DNA from: JABDIP01 sp965212545 | Lineage (GTDB): Bacteria > Pseudomonadota > Alphaproteobacteria > DSM-16000 > Inquilinaceae | Length of the DNA stretch: 64,000 nt | Direction: 5' to 3' | NCBI GenBank assembly: GCA_965212545.1 | Contig: CBDBVB010000005.1 | Location: 62,001 to 126,000, forward strand | In this document: piece by piece, positions 34,363-43,120 of the stretch | How positions within the stretch are numbered: position 1 is the stretch's first letter | Layout: each line of letters starts with the position of its first letter | Made by a program: the position numbers and the translations under genes | Notes under the pieces: model-generated | What the model saw: only the letters and a program-made list of their open reading frames with translations | The model's database searches: none | Told to the model about the DNA's origin: nothing

Positions 34363-35171
34363 CAGACGGAACCGGGTACATCCCGCTCGATTTCGTCGAT
34401 CTGGGCCTCGCGGCCCTGCTCGTGGTTCTGAACGGCGCATTGTCGCTGGCCCTGCACCTGCACCTTGAGCGGCAGCTGCTGATCGCCACGGTTCGCATGG
34501 TTGTGCAGCTGATCCTGGTCGGGCTGGTGCTGACCACCCTGTTCGCCATCGTGTCGCCGCTCTGGACCGGGCTGGCGGCGCTGGCGATGGTGCTGTTCGC
34601 CGGACGGGAGATCATGGCCCGTCAGGAGCGACCGCTGGCCGGCATCTGGTCCTATGGCCTTGGGACAGGCTGCATGCTGATCGCCGCCGGCCTGGTAACG
34701 GTGTTCGCGCTGGCGACACAGGTCTCCCCGGACCCCTGGTACCACCCACGCTGGGCCCTGCCGCTGCTCGGCATGGTGCTGGGCAACACCATGACCGGGA
34801 TCAGCCTGGGCCTGCACACCCTGACCACCGGTGCCACCCGCGATCGCGCCGGCATCGAGGCGCAGCTCAGCCTCGGTGCGACGCGGAGCGAGGCGCTGCT
34901 GCCGGTCACCCGCTCGGCCATGCGCAGCGCCCTGATGCCGATCATCAATTCCATGGCGGCGACCGGGCTGGTGGCCTTGCCAGGAATGATGACCGGCCAG
35001 ATCCTGGCCGGCGTGGAACCGACCGAGGCGGTCAAGTACCAGCTTCTGGTGATGTTCCTGATCGCCGGCGGCACCGGCCTGGGCGCGCTCGCGGCCGTCA
35101 TTGGCGGGGTCTACCGGATCACCGACCACCGCCACCGATTGCGGCTGGACCGGATCGCGCCGGCACGGTGA
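34353..35171 (+). CDS. fetB: FetB-like permease (UPF0014 family)
   Basis: 272 residues, six to seven transmembrane helices: 'LDFVDLGLAALLVVLNGALSLAL' at the start, 'TVRMVVQLILVGLVLTTLFAI' and 'LWTGLAALAMVLFAGREIM'. The family signature is 'GNTMTGISLGLHTL' (about 146) with the ATPase-coupling region 'IEAQLSLGATRSEALLPVTRSAMRSALMPIINSM' and 'GLVALPGMMTGQILAGVEP'. It overlaps the ATPase gene by 10 bp, and the pair would act as an iron exporter in the inner membrane. A short piece of similar sequence from its C-terminus recurs 1.6 kb downstream. Confidence 0.87.
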   Translation: MPVADGTGYIPLDFVDLGLAALLVVLNGALSLALHLHLERQLLIATVRMVVQLILVGLVLTTLFAIVSPLWTGLAALAMVLFAGREIMARQERPLAGIWSYGLGTGCMLIAAGLVTVFALATQVSPDPWYHPRWALPLLGMVLGNTMTGISLGLHTLTTGATRDRAGIEAQLSLGATRSEALLPVTRSAMRSALMPIINSMAATGLVALPGMMTGQILAGVEPTEAVKYQLLVMFLIAGGTGLGALAAVIGGVYRITDHRHRLRLDRIAPAR

Positions 35172-35220
35172 TGGCACATGACCGACAATAGTCTGACCCT
35201 TTGATCGTCATGGCCAACTC

Positions 35221-35838
35221 ATGAGCATTCTGTTGACCGGTTTCGGACCGTTCCCCGGTATGCCCCGCAACCCCTCCCAATCCGTGGTTGAACGATTTCC
35301 AGACCGGTTGGGCAGGAATGAGATCCGTCGGGTCGTGCTTCCTACGATCTACGACACAGCGGGCGCGATGATCGAGACCCTGCTCGTTGAGACCAGGCCG
35401 GACATCTGCCTCTGCCTTGGCGTTGCCGGAGACGCCTTCCTGCGGCTGGAAACCGTCGCGCACAACCACGGCACGCTCTCGATCCCGGATGAGTCGGGGG
35501 CCATTCGCTCCGGCCCTATCGCGCCAACCGGCCCCGATACCTATGCCTGCACTCTCCCATTTCCTGCCCTTCATGCCGCGCTGGAGCGGCTTGGCATTGC
35601 CGCTGAGCTAACCGACGATGCCGGCGGTTATGTCTGCAACCATGTCTTCTATACCGCCCGGCATGCGACAGAGCGGCACGGATTGGCAACGGCATGCGGG
35701 TTCGTTCACGTACCACCGATCCGATCGATTGACAGCGAGAGCGAAGAGATCGACGGATTGGTCCAGTCTCTCCGGACCATCGTCGGACTACTGGTCGAAG
35801 GAATCCGACCGCTACATCGATCGATTTCGCGGCCATAG
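35221..35838 (+). CDS. pcp: Pyroglutamyl-peptidase I
   Basis: 205 residues, the C15 peptidase length. The catalytic triad is in place: Glu77 ('LRLETVAHN'), Cys139 ('GGYVCNHVFY') and His163 ('FVHVPP'). The N-terminal 'LLTGFGPF' is the family opener. It removes N-terminal pyroglutamate from peptides in the cytoplasm. It starts 49 bp after fetB on the same strand; the next gene begins 43 bp after its stop, so the two form a small unit. The closing 'RPLHRSISRP' tail is unusual but short. Confidence 0.93.
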   Translation: MSILLTGFGPFPGMPRNPSQSVVERFPDRLGRNEIRRVVLPTIYDTAGAMIETLLVETRPDICLCLGVAGDAFLRLETVAHNHGTLSIPDESGAIRSGPIAPTGPDTYACTLPFPALHAALERLGIAAELTDDAGGYVCNHVFYTARHATERHGLATACGFVHVPPIRSIDSESEEIDGLVQSLRTIVGLLVEGIRPLHRSISRP

Positions 35839-35881
35839 GGCCTGGTCCTGAACCGGTTGGGCCGGAAGGTAACCCGAGATA

Positions 35882-36670
35882 ATGCCAGCGATCAGTGACG
35901 AGGTGTCAATTCCGGACATGACGGCGCAGCTACGTGCGCTGGGTGTCCAGGAGGGCGACGTGCTGTTGGTGCACACATCGTTCAGCACCGTCGGTCCTGT
36001 CGAACGGGGGCCAGCCGGGTTGATCGAGTCGCTTGTCGGCGCAGTCGGGCCGGCGGGTACGCTGGTCATGCCGGCTTGGACCGACGATGACGACGCCCCC
36101 TTCGATCCGGCGAACACTCCGGCCCCGCCTGACCTCGGGATCGTCGCCGATATCTTCTGGCGCCTGAAATCCGCCCGGCGTGGCAGCCATCCCTTCGCCT
36201 TTGCCGCAAGGGGGCCCAAAGCCGATCAGATCACCGCCGACCCGCTAGTGCTGCCGCCGCACCAGCCGGAGAGTCCGGTCGGCAGGGTACTGGATTGCGA
36301 CGGCCGTATACTGCTTCTCGGCGTGAACCACGACGCGAACACGACGCTGCACCTGGCCGAACTGCTGGCCGGCGTTCCCTATCGGATACCCCGCCACATT
36401 ACTGTAGCCGGGGAAAGCGGAGCGGCGCGGCTCGACTATCTTGAAATCGACCATTGCTGCCGGCTGTTTCGATTGGCCGATGAGTGGCTGAGACGGCGCG
36501 GCGTTCAAACGGAAGGGACCGTCGGACATGCGCCGTCGCGTCTGATGCGCTCTCGCGATCTGATCGACACCGTAGTGCCGCGGCTCAAGCGCAATCCGTT
36601 GGTTTTCCTCCATCCCGAAGGCTCAGGATGTGAGGAGTGCTCATTGGCCCGGGCGAGCATGTCGGACTAG
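35882..36670 (+). CDS. AAC(3)-family aminoglycoside N-acetyltransferase-like protein
   Basis: 262 residues, family length. 'DVLLVHTSFSTVGPVERGP' (about 26) and 'AGTLVMPAWTDDDDAPFDPANTP' (about 58) line the acetyl-CoA region. 'LLLGVNHDANTTLHLAE' (about 142) holds the His-x-x-x-Thr site, and 'GSHPFAFAARG' (about 100) is the other hallmark. Chromosomal members often acetylate other amines, such as in surfactin- or FrbF-like reactions, so resistance cannot be assumed. No mobile element flanks it. Together with pcp it lies between fetB and a short fetB-like remnant. Confidence 0.82.
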   Translation: MPAISDEVSIPDMTAQLRALGVQEGDVLLVHTSFSTVGPVERGPAGLIESLVGAVGPAGTLVMPAWTDDDDAPFDPANTPAPPDLGIVADIFWRLKSARRGSHPFAFAARGPKADQITADPLVLPPHQPESPVGRVLDCDGRILLLGVNHDANTTLHLAELLAGVPYRIPRHITVAGESGAARLDYLEIDHCCRLFRLADEWLRRRGVQTEGTVGHAPSRLMRSRDLIDTVVPRLKRNPLVFLHPEGSGCEECSLARASMSD

Positions 36671-36686
36671 CGAAGGCCCCGCCGCC

Positions 36687-36735
36687 TTCGTCATCGGTGG
36701 CGTCTACAGCATTACCGACCACTCAACGCCTGCTC
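36687..36735 (+). pseudogene. Short fetB 3'-end-like remnant
   Basis: Translation of this strip gives 'AFVIGGVYSITDHST', close to the C-terminal 'AAVIGGVYRITDHRH' of FetB. The match extends over about 45 bp of DNA at roughly three quarters identity and has no gene context. It suggests that a fetB-like tail once stood here, and that pcp and the AAC(3)-like gene were inserted or duplicated between the copies. Confidence 0.4.
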
Positions 36736-36757
36736 CTCCGCGACGTCCCTCTCGGCT

Positions 36758-37606
36758 CTACCAGCGCTTCGCCACTTCCTGTTGCATGAAGGCCAGGCCG
36801 TCCTTGGCCAGGGCCTCTTCGGTGTCGTACATGCGACGCCAGATCTTCGTTGCGGCAACCAGTTCGGGCAATGACTCTCCGAAGGCCTCGATCGTCAGCC
36901 ATCCGTCGTACCCGATATCGCGCAGAGCATCGAACGTCTCCGTCCAGGCGACACCCCCTTTACCCGGCGTGCTGCGGTCGTTTTCGGCGATGTGGACATG
37001 ATTAATTCGGCTGGCGCAGTCGTGGATCGCGCCGCTCACGCTCTTCTCCTCGATATTGGCGTGGAAGGTGTCGTACAGGACACCGCAGTGCGGATGCCCG
37101 ACCGCATCGGCAAACCGGGTCGTGTCGGCGGCCGTGTTGAGCAGGTAAATCTCGAAGCGGTTCAAGAACTCCACCGCCAGCAGCACGCCTGTCCCGGCCG
37201 CGTGCTCCGCCAAGGCCTGCATGCTCTCGACGCCCCGGCTCCACTCATCGGCTGTCGGGCCGGTACCGGTGAAGAACCCGATCGGTCCCTGGTAAGGTCC
37301 GACCAGAGCCTCCGCGCCCATGGCTTCGCAGCAATCCACCGCCAATTTGTTGGCCGCGACACCCTTGGCGCGGACCGACGGATCGGCACTGATCGGGTTT
37401 TCGTCTTCGCCCCGCACCGTGCAGGCCGTGCGACGCAGTCCAATCTCGTCCAGGCGTTTACCCCAATAGACCGCCTGCTCCGGGGTCATCGTGAACACCG
37501 GCAGTTCGACTCCGTCGAAGCCGTCCGCCTTCAGCATCTCCAGCACGGGTAGCATCGTGTCGTCCATGCTGCCGGTCCACAGCAGCAAGTTCATACCGAA
37601 TTTCAT
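36758..37606 (-). CDS. Sugar epimerase/isomerase, TIM-barrel (DTE-like)
   Basis: 282 residues, AP_endonuc_2 (xylose-isomerase-like TIM barrel). The opening 'MKFGMNLLLWTG' and 'DGVELPVF' strands, 'LAVEFLNRFEIYLLNT' with the metal-ligand Glu (about 145-160), 'CGVLYDTFHANIEE' (Asp/His ligands, about 184), 'HVHIAENDRSTPGKG' and the final Glu in 'WLTIEAFGES' are the full ligand set of D-tagatose/D-psicose 3-epimerases. It is the last gene of a three-gene minus-strand set with an oxidoreductase and another TIM barrel. Confidence 0.85.
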   Translation of the reverse strand: MKFGMNLLLWTGSMDDTMLPVLEMLKADGFDGVELPVFTMTPEQAVYWGKRLDEIGLRRTACTVRGEDENPISADPSVRAKGVAANKLAVDCCEAMGAEALVGPYQGPIGFFTGTGPTADEWSRGVESMQALAEHAAGTGVLLAVEFLNRFEIYLLNTAADTTRFADAVGHPHCGVLYDTFHANIEEKSVSGAIHDCASRINHVHIAENDRSTPGKGGVAWTETFDALRDIGYDGWLTIEAFGESLPELVAATKIWRRMYDTEEALAKDGLAFMQQEVAKRW

Positions 37607-37651
37607 GGACTGCCTCCTTGTTCTTGTCGCCGCCCGTTGCAGTGTTCCGAT

Positions 37652-38818
37652 CTAGCCGGGGATGTCGATCCAGGTTCCGCGCCTCGCACTCTCCAGCACG
37701 GCATCGCACACGCGCTGGGTCCGCAGTCCGCTACGCAGGTCGGGTTGCGCCGGAGTTCCAGTTTCCAGCCCCGTCAAGAAATCGGCCAGTGTGTTCGTGA
37801 ACGTATGTTCGTAGCCGATGGTGCAGCCCGGCACCCACCATTTGTCCATGTAGGGATGCTCGAAATTCGTGACATGGATGCTCTGCCAGCCGGTGAGATG
37901 GTCCTCGATCTTCTTTCCGGTGTCCGGGTCGGCGTAGCGGAAGAACTCGAGCATGTGCGGGTTCTCGAGGTCGAAGAACACGGCGCCATTCTCGCCGTTG
38001 AGTTCCATCGCGTTATAGTTCTTGCGGCCGCGCGCGTAACGCGTGCTCTCGAATGTTCCCATCGAGCCATTGGCGAAGCGCGCGAGAAACATACAGGCAT
38101 CGTCGATGTCGACCTTTTCGACTTTGCCGGTCTCGACATGTTCCCGTTCTTTGATGAACGTCTCGGTCGACGCGACGACCCGGGCGATCGGACCGTTGAT
38201 CCACTCCGCAGTGTCTATCGAATGCGCAAGCAGATCGCCTGTGACCCCGGAGCCGGCCACTTTCGAATCCAACCGCCACAAGGCCCGGCCACCCTGAGGC
38301 ACGCCCTGGTCGATCGTGTAGTCCTGGTTATAGACGGCACGATAATGGAACGGCCGGCCGACACGGCCTTCGTCGACAACCTGCTTGAACAGTGAGATCG
38401 CCGGGACGCGTCGGTAGTTGAACCAGATCAGGTTGGCGACGCCGGCTTTCTCGATCGCCGCCACCATCGCCTCTCCTTCGGTCGCGTTCATGGCCAGCGG
38501 TTTCTCGCAGACGACCATCTTGCCCACCTCCGCCGCGGCGATGACGACGTCGTGGTGCATGTGGTTCGGTACGCAGACATCGACGAGGTCGATATCGTCC
38601 CGCGTTACCAGTTGCCGCCAATCGGTTTCGACGGACTCAAAGCCCCAACGCGCAGAAAAACCCTCCAGGTTCGCGCGGTTCTCGGCACGTCCGTAGCAGC
38701 CTTTGAGAACCGGTTGGTGCTCGAGATCGAAGAAATGCCCGACCTGGGAGTAGGCATTGGCGTGGGCACGGCCCATGAAGCCGCACCCCAAGAGGGCGAC
38801 GTTGATTGACTTCGGCAT
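37652..38818 (-). CDS. Gfo/Idh/MocA-family oxidoreductase
   Basis: 388 residues. The N-terminal Rossmann loop is 'ALLGCGFMGRAHANAY' (about 9-24), the family's 'CEKPLAMNATEGE' with the catalytic Lys is at about 99, and the C-terminal domain has 'GDLLAHSIDTAEWINGP' with the active-site Asp/His. The residue pattern and length match inositol- or glucoside-3-dehydrogenase-like members. It lies 45 bp upstream of the epimerase gene and 60 bp downstream of the second TIM barrel, implying a pathway that oxidises a sugar at C3 and isomerises the product. Confidence 0.9.
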   Translation of the reverse strand: MPKSINVALLGCGFMGRAHANAYSQVGHFFDLEHQPVLKGCYGRAENRANLEGFSARWGFESVETDWRQLVTRDDIDLVDVCVPNHMHHDVVIAAAEVGKMVVCEKPLAMNATEGEAMVAAIEKAGVANLIWFNYRRVPAISLFKQVVDEGRVGRPFHYRAVYNQDYTIDQGVPQGGRALWRLDSKVAGSGVTGDLLAHSIDTAEWINGPIARVVASTETFIKEREHVETGKVEKVDIDDACMFLARFANGSMGTFESTRYARGRKNYNAMELNGENGAVFFDLENPHMLEFFRYADPDTGKKIEDHLTGWQSIHVTNFEHPYMDKWWVPGCTIGYEHTFTNTLADFLTGLETGTPAQPDLRSGLRTQRVCDAVLESARRGTWIDIPG

Positions 38819-38878
38819 GTATTCATCCTCCCTGCGCCTGGCCCGGCGCCAGGCAATCTTTGTTTGTTCGGGTCGCGC

Positions 38879-39937
38879 CTATTCGCGCCAGCCGTGGGCG
38901 TCGCGGACCTTGATCATCGCTGCAAGTACCGTGTTCCAGGTATCCTGACTCAGCATCACGCTGTTGGGGAACATGCAGCCATCCCAACACAGGTGCCGTA
39001 TGCCCTTGGTGATGGCCCCATGCTCGTCGCGCAGCCAATAGCCGGCGTCGCGGGTGATATCCAGTTTGCCACTGGGATCGTCGGCCGGGCAGTGGCGGCC
39101 AGTCGCGTCATGGCTGCCCGAACCCTTCACCGTGCCATCGTTCTGCGCGATGTGCAGGTCCCGCGTCCACGGACGCAGCGCAGCCGTCATCGTCTTGAAG
39201 CCTTCCGCCAACGCGGCTTCATCCTGCCAATCGAAGTCCGCCGGCAGAATGCGATCCTCCGGCGCATTGTAGCCGAGCAGGTACAGCATGGTGTGCGCCA
39301 TATCGGCCTGGAAGCCGAGGACGTCCGGTCGATCCACAGCCTCCAGCAGGCGAACCATCTCCTTCCAGCTATGCATGCCGCCCCAGCAGATTTCACCTTC
39401 GGCCACCAGGGTCTCGCCATGATCGGCAGCGATGTCGCACGCTTCCCTGAAGACGTCGGCAATCCGCTTGGTCATCCCGACCGGATCCTCGGCCCATTGG
39501 TCGACGCTGCCGGAAGAATCGATCCGAACGCCGCCGTTTGGCCGCACGCCATGGGCGCGGATCTTCTGCGCGATACCGCAGGCCTTACGCACTTGTTGGA
39601 GGAACCGATGCCGTTCTTCCGGCGAGCCCATGGCCGAGCCGCCGCCTGTCGGCGGCCACACCGGCGCGACGACGGTGCCGATCTCCATATCGAGGCCGCG
39701 CGCCTTGTCGACCAGCGCTTCGATCTCCGCGTCGCCGCTGTCGATATCGAAGTGTGGCGCGGCGAGAAACAGGTCGAAGCCGTCGAACTTGATCCCGTCC
39801 ACCTCGGCCTTTGCGGTCAGGTCGAGCATCGTGTCGAGATCGATGAAAGGCTCTTCTGCGTCGGGGCCCTTGCCGACGACGCCGGGCCAGGTCGCGTTGT
39901 GCAACTTTGGCCGGTTGTTCCCTGACGGATCTGCCAT
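38879..39937 (-). CDS. TIM-barrel sugar isomerase/epimerase-like protein
   Basis: 352 residues, AP_endonuc_2 family but longer than usual. 'GIKFDGFDLFLAAPHFDID' (about 48), 'TLVAEGEICWGGMHSWKEM' (metal-ligand Glu, about 160), 'LGFQADMAHTMLYLLG' (Asp/His ligands, about 190) and 'LHIAQNDGTVKGSGSHD' (about 244) mark the barrel's metal site. A cysteine- and Asp-rich C-terminal segment ('IRHLCWDGCMFPNSVM') is not typical and may close the active site. It is the first gene of the three-gene operon. Confidence 0.82.
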   Translation of the reverse strand: MADPSGNNRPKLHNATWPGVVGKGPDAEEPFIDLDTMLDLTAKAEVDGIKFDGFDLFLAAPHFDIDSGDAEIEALVDKARGLDMEIGTVVAPVWPPTGGGSAMGSPEERHRFLQQVRKACGIAQKIRAHGVRPNGGVRIDSSGSVDQWAEDPVGMTKRIADVFREACDIAADHGETLVAEGEICWGGMHSWKEMVRLLEAVDRPDVLGFQADMAHTMLYLLGYNAPEDRILPADFDWQDEAALAEGFKTMTAALRPWTRDLHIAQNDGTVKGSGSHDATGRHCPADDPSGKLDITRDAGYWLRDEHGAITKGIRHLCWDGCMFPNSVMLSQDTWNTVLAAMIKVRDAHGWRE

Positions 39938-40293
39938 TCTTGCCTCGCCGGTTGTTCAATTGTGCGGACGGTTACGACTCGCCATACAGCATCGTCCCAC
40001 AGACCTGTCGAGTCTGGAGGCCAACGGGTTGTCGCCCGATTATGCTACAGTTAGTCGTGTGCCGGACAGGCCATGCATTGATAAGCGTCAAGCAGCGCGG
40101 CAACGCGGCGAGGGCGTTGCGAACGAGGTCCCCCTCAGAAGCGCCAATTGTCCTCTTGGGAGTTCCGTCCCCAGAACGCCTCCTGTTCAAGGTGAGGGCG
40201 CATATCGCGCACACCGGCTGCCTGCTGTAGGATGCTCTAGCTGGTGCCAGGTTGGAGAATTGGAGGCCTGGTTGTCGGTGTGAGGGCGGACGA
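39938..40293. other. Divergent intergenic region
   Basis: About 355 bp between the three-gene sugar operon (minus) and the PhyH gene (plus), so promoters for both should lie here. The only coding-like signal is a 33-codon minus-strand stretch (40135-40236, ending 'EAFWGRNSQEDNWRF'), with a stop just upstream and no start context. No repeat or hairpin stands out. Confidence 0.5.
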
Positions 40294-41133
40294 ATGGAAC
40301 CCAAGAATCGCAGAACCCTCAGCGATCGGGTAGCCGCAACCGGCTATGCGTTTCCGATCGACGTCATGCCTGAAGCCGACGCGGCATCGTTCCGTGCCCG
40401 CATCGAGTCGCTGGAGGCCGGACCGATCGGCTACGGTCTTCCGGCCCAGCGCCTGTACCGCTTCAAGCCCTATCTGATCTTCAGATGGGCTGCCGAACTG
40501 GTGCGTCACCCTGGCGTGCTTCGGGCCGTCGAACAGGTCATCGGGCCGGATATCATGGTGTGGGCGGCCGGTCTCTTCATCAAGGAACCGCACGATCCCA
40601 CTAATATCAGGTGGCACCAGGACGGGTTTCACATGGACCTTTCCGACAATGACAAGGCTGTCCGCACCTGGATCGCGCTCACCGATACAACGGTCGCAAA
40701 TGGCACGATGAGCTTCATTTCCGGTTCACATCGCCACGGTTTCGTCCCACATGCCGAGGATGACGCAAGCAGGCACATCGCACTTCGCGGCGAACATATC
40801 CGTAACCCGGACGGAGCCGACGGCGCCGTGCCGGTTTGCCTGACACCAGGGCAGATGTCCCTCCACCATATGCGAACCATCCACGGCTCACCGGGCAACA
40901 CGACGCCCCGAAGGCGCATGACGGTCGCTATGACGTTTTTGCCGCCGCACATTCGGCCGCTCTCGGGTCGCGACACCGCTACCTTGGTCCAGGGCGTCGA
41001 CCGGCACGGGCATTGGATCGAGGAGCCGGCGGTGCCGAAGCACGAGTACGATCTTGAGTGTGCGGACAGTCATCGAGAGTCGATGGATATCCGGTTCGCC
41101 GCGTACCACGGATCAGTGATGCCGGATCCGTGA
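40294..41133 (+). CDS. Phytanoyl-CoA dioxygenase family protein
   Basis: 279 residues; 2-oxoglutarate and Fe(II)-dependent oxygenase. The facial triad is visible as His108 and Asp110 in 'WHQDGF' and His197 in 'RTIHGSPGN', with the 2-oxoglutarate Arg in 'PRRRMTV' a few residues later. 'VRTWIALTDTTVANGTMSFISGSHRHGF' is the family's core strand pair. Bacterial PhyH members hydroxylate small metabolites such as ectoine, chlorinated precursors or quorum molecules. The substrate here is unknown. The ATG at 40294 (GGGCGGACGA before it) is preferred. It stands alone. Confidence 0.87.
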   Translation: MEPKNRRTLSDRVAATGYAFPIDVMPEADAASFRARIESLEAGPIGYGLPAQRLYRFKPYLIFRWAAELVRHPGVLRAVEQVIGPDIMVWAAGLFIKEPHDPTNIRWHQDGFHMDLSDNDKAVRTWIALTDTTVANGTMSFISGSHRHGFVPHAEDDASRHIALRGEHIRNPDGADGAVPVCLTPGQMSLHHMRTIHGSPGNTTPRRRMTVAMTFLPPHIRPLSGRDTATLVQGVDRHGHWIEEPAVPKHEYDLECADSHRESMDIRFAAYHGSVMPDP

Positions 41134-41173
41134 GATTGACCATGCCGACCATCACTAGAGATCCGCTCCCCGC

Positions 41174-41764
41174 CTAATCGCCCAGATCCTCCCGCAAAAT
41201 CGCGTAGAGCAAATGGTCGCGCCATTGGCCGTTGATGCGCAGATAGTTGCGGGCCTCTCCCTCGGCGCGGAAGCCGATCTTCTGCAGCAAGCCCTTACTG
41301 GCCAGGTTGGCGGGGATGCAGGCGGCTTCGATGCGGTGCAGGCCAAGCTGAGTAAAGGCGAACTCCAGCGCCGCGTGCACCGCCTCGGTCATGTATCCGC
41401 GGCGCACATAAGGGCGGCCGGTCCAATAGCCGATCGAGGCCATCTGCGCCACGCCGCGGCGCACATTGGTGATGCCCAGACCGCCGACCAGCGCGTCGTC
41501 GGAATTGGCGAAGGTCAGGAAGCTGAAGCCCTCGTCATTGCGCCATTCCGCTGCTTGGCGCCGCAGCCGGCGGTTGAATGCGCCGCGTTCCAGCGCATCC
41601 GCCGGCCATGTCGGCTCCCACGGCTTCAGGAATTCCCGGCTTTCGGCCCGCAGCGCCGCCCATTCCTGCCAGTCGCCGACGCGCGGCGGCCGCAGATAGA
41701 CCTGCGGCGCGTCCAGGCGGACCTGGGGCATGCCGTTGTTTCCGGTCTTCAAGAACGCGATCAC
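41174..41764 (-). CDS. RimJ/RimL-type GNAT N-acetyltransferase
   Basis: 196 residues. 'VYLRPPRVGDWQEWAALRAESREFLKPWEP' is the RimJ opening, 'LVGGLGITNVRRGVAQMASIGYWTGRPYVRRGYMTEAVHAAL' carries the acetyl-CoA loop (R-x-x-G-x-M/A), and 'RIEAACIPANLASKGLLQKIGF' is the C-terminal splayed strand motif. It probably acetylates the N-terminus of ribosomal protein S5 or a similar substrate. The start is a GTG at 41764 with GGAGG about 10 bp upstream. It follows the M16 peptidase gene by 100 bp in the thrC-M16-GNAT order common in this bacterial group. Confidence 0.9.
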   Translation of the reverse strand: MIAFLKTGNNGMPQVRLDAPQVYLRPPRVGDWQEWAALRAESREFLKPWEPTWPADALERGAFNRRLRRQAAEWRNDEGFSFLTFANSDDALVGGLGITNVRRGVAQMASIGYWTGRPYVRRGYMTEAVHAALEFAFTQLGLHRIEAACIPANLASKGLLQKIGFRAEGEARNYLRINGQWRDHLLYAILREDLGD

Positions 41765-41863
41765 CGACCCTAGCCTCCGGCCCCCGACCGGGGCCGTTCC
41801 ATGATCAATCGAATGCGCGCCGGCCGCGATATGGCGCGTTCGCCTGCATCCGCCCGCCTTCGC

Positions 41864-43120
41864 TCAGGCCAGCCGTTCCAGTATACGTTCATAGGGCTCC
41901 AGATGGTCGACCGGTCCCATGGCGGCCAGCGTCAGCGGCTGCTGCAACAGCCGCTTGGCGACACGGGAGACCGCTGCCGCGTCCACGGCGTCGACCTTCT
42001 CGACGACCTCGGCCGTGGGGATCGGACGCCCGAACATCAGCATGTGCTGGCCCAACTGCTCACACCGGTTGGAGGTGGACTCCAGCCCCATCAGAAGCCC
42101 CGCCTTCAACTGCGTCCGGGAGCGGGCGACCTCCTCCTCGGTCACGTCGTCGGCCAGCTTGCGAACCTCCTCGCACAATACCGGAACCAGTTCCTCCGCC
42201 ATCGCGTCGCCGGTGCCGGCGTAGATGCCGAACATCCCGCCGTCGCGGTAGAAGGCCGTGAAGCTGTAGATGGCGTAGACCAGCCCCCGTTTCTCGCGGA
42301 TCTCCTGGAACAGGCGCGAGGACATGCCGCCGCCCAGCAGGCTGGACAGCACCGATTCCGCATACATGTCCGGGTCCTGATGGCCGAAGCCGGGAAAACC
42401 GAAGACAAGGTGCAACTGCTCCAAGTCCCGGGCTTCACGATACTCGCCGCCGGCATACCGTGCCGGCTCGGCGTCCGATGGCGAGGCGTCCGGAAGGTTC
42501 TCGAAGGCCCGCGCGGCTTGGTCGACCAGCGCGTCGTGATCCACCTTGCCGGCGGCCGCCAGGACAAGCCGGCTGCCGCCATAATAGCTGGTCATGAAAT
42601 CCGCCAGCCGTTCGCGGCGCATCCCGCCGACGATCTCCGCGGTGCCCAGCACCGGCCGGCCCAAAGCCTGGTCGGGGTACGCGGTCGCCTGGAAATGGTC
42701 GAAGATGATGTCGTCCGGCGTGTCGGCCGCCTGGCCGATCTCCTGCAGGACCACCGTGCGCTCCCGGGACAACTCCTCGGGGTCGAGCACGGAATGCTGC
42801 AGGATGTCCGAGACGATATCCACGGCCAGCGCCGTGTCGTCCTTCAGGACCCGGGCGTAATAGGCGGTGTTCTCGCGGCTGGTATAGGCGTTGAGATGGC
42901 CGCCGACAGCTTCGATCTCCTGGGCGATGGCCAGGGCGGATCGGCGCTTGGTGCCCTTGAACGCCATATGCTCAAGCAGATGCGCGGCGCCATTGATTTC
43001 CGGTTCTTCGTCACGTGTACCGGCCCCCACCCAGACGCCGAGCGAAGCGCTCTCGACGGAGTCCATGGTCTGGGTCGCGACCCGCAACCCGTTGTCCAGC
43101 GCCGTGACCCGGGCGGTCAT
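41864..43120 (-). CDS. M16 family zinc metallopeptidase (processing-peptidase-like)
   Basis: 418 residues, the single-chain bacterial form. The inverted zinc motif HLLEH is at 47-51, and the third ligand Glu lies in the 'YTSRENTAYYARVL' region downstream. 'REKRGLVYAIYSF' (about 290) is the conserved R/Y region of the M16 C-terminal domain. The homologue of the mitochondrial processing peptidase, it is thought to degrade short peptides or process exported proteins. The ATG at 43120 overlaps the thrC stop; the longer open frame lies inside thrC and is not used. Confidence 0.93.
   Translation of the reverse strand: MTARVTALDNGLRVATQTMDSVESASLGVWVGAGTRDEEPEINGAAHLLEHMAFKGTKRRSALAIAQEIEAVGGHLNAYTSRENTAYYARVLKDDTALAVDIVSDILQHSVLDPEELSRERTVVLQEIGQAADTPDDIIFDHFQATAYPDQALGRPVLGTAEIVGGMRRERLADFMTSYYGGSRLVLAAAGKVDHDALVDQAARAFENLPDASPSDAEPARYAGGEYREARDLEQLHLVFGFPGFGHQDPDMYAESVLSSLLGGGMSSRLFQEIREKRGLVYAIYSFTAFYRDGGMFGIYAGTGDAMAEELVPVLCEEVRKLADDVTEEEVARSRTQLKAGLLMGLESTSNRCEQLGQHMLMFGRPIPTAEVVEKVDAVDAAAVSRVAKRLLQQPLTLAAMGPVDHLEPYERILERLA

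Noticed and set aside
35882..36670. AAC(3)-like gene as a recently acquired antibiotic-resistance gene
   Set aside because: GC content and context look native and no mobile element, integron or insertion sequence is near; family members often have other substrates.
40135..40236. 33-codon minus-strand stretch ending 'EAFWGRNSQEDNWRF'
   Set aside because: A stop codon closes it directly upstream and there is no recognisable family; it could be a small remnant but nothing supports it.
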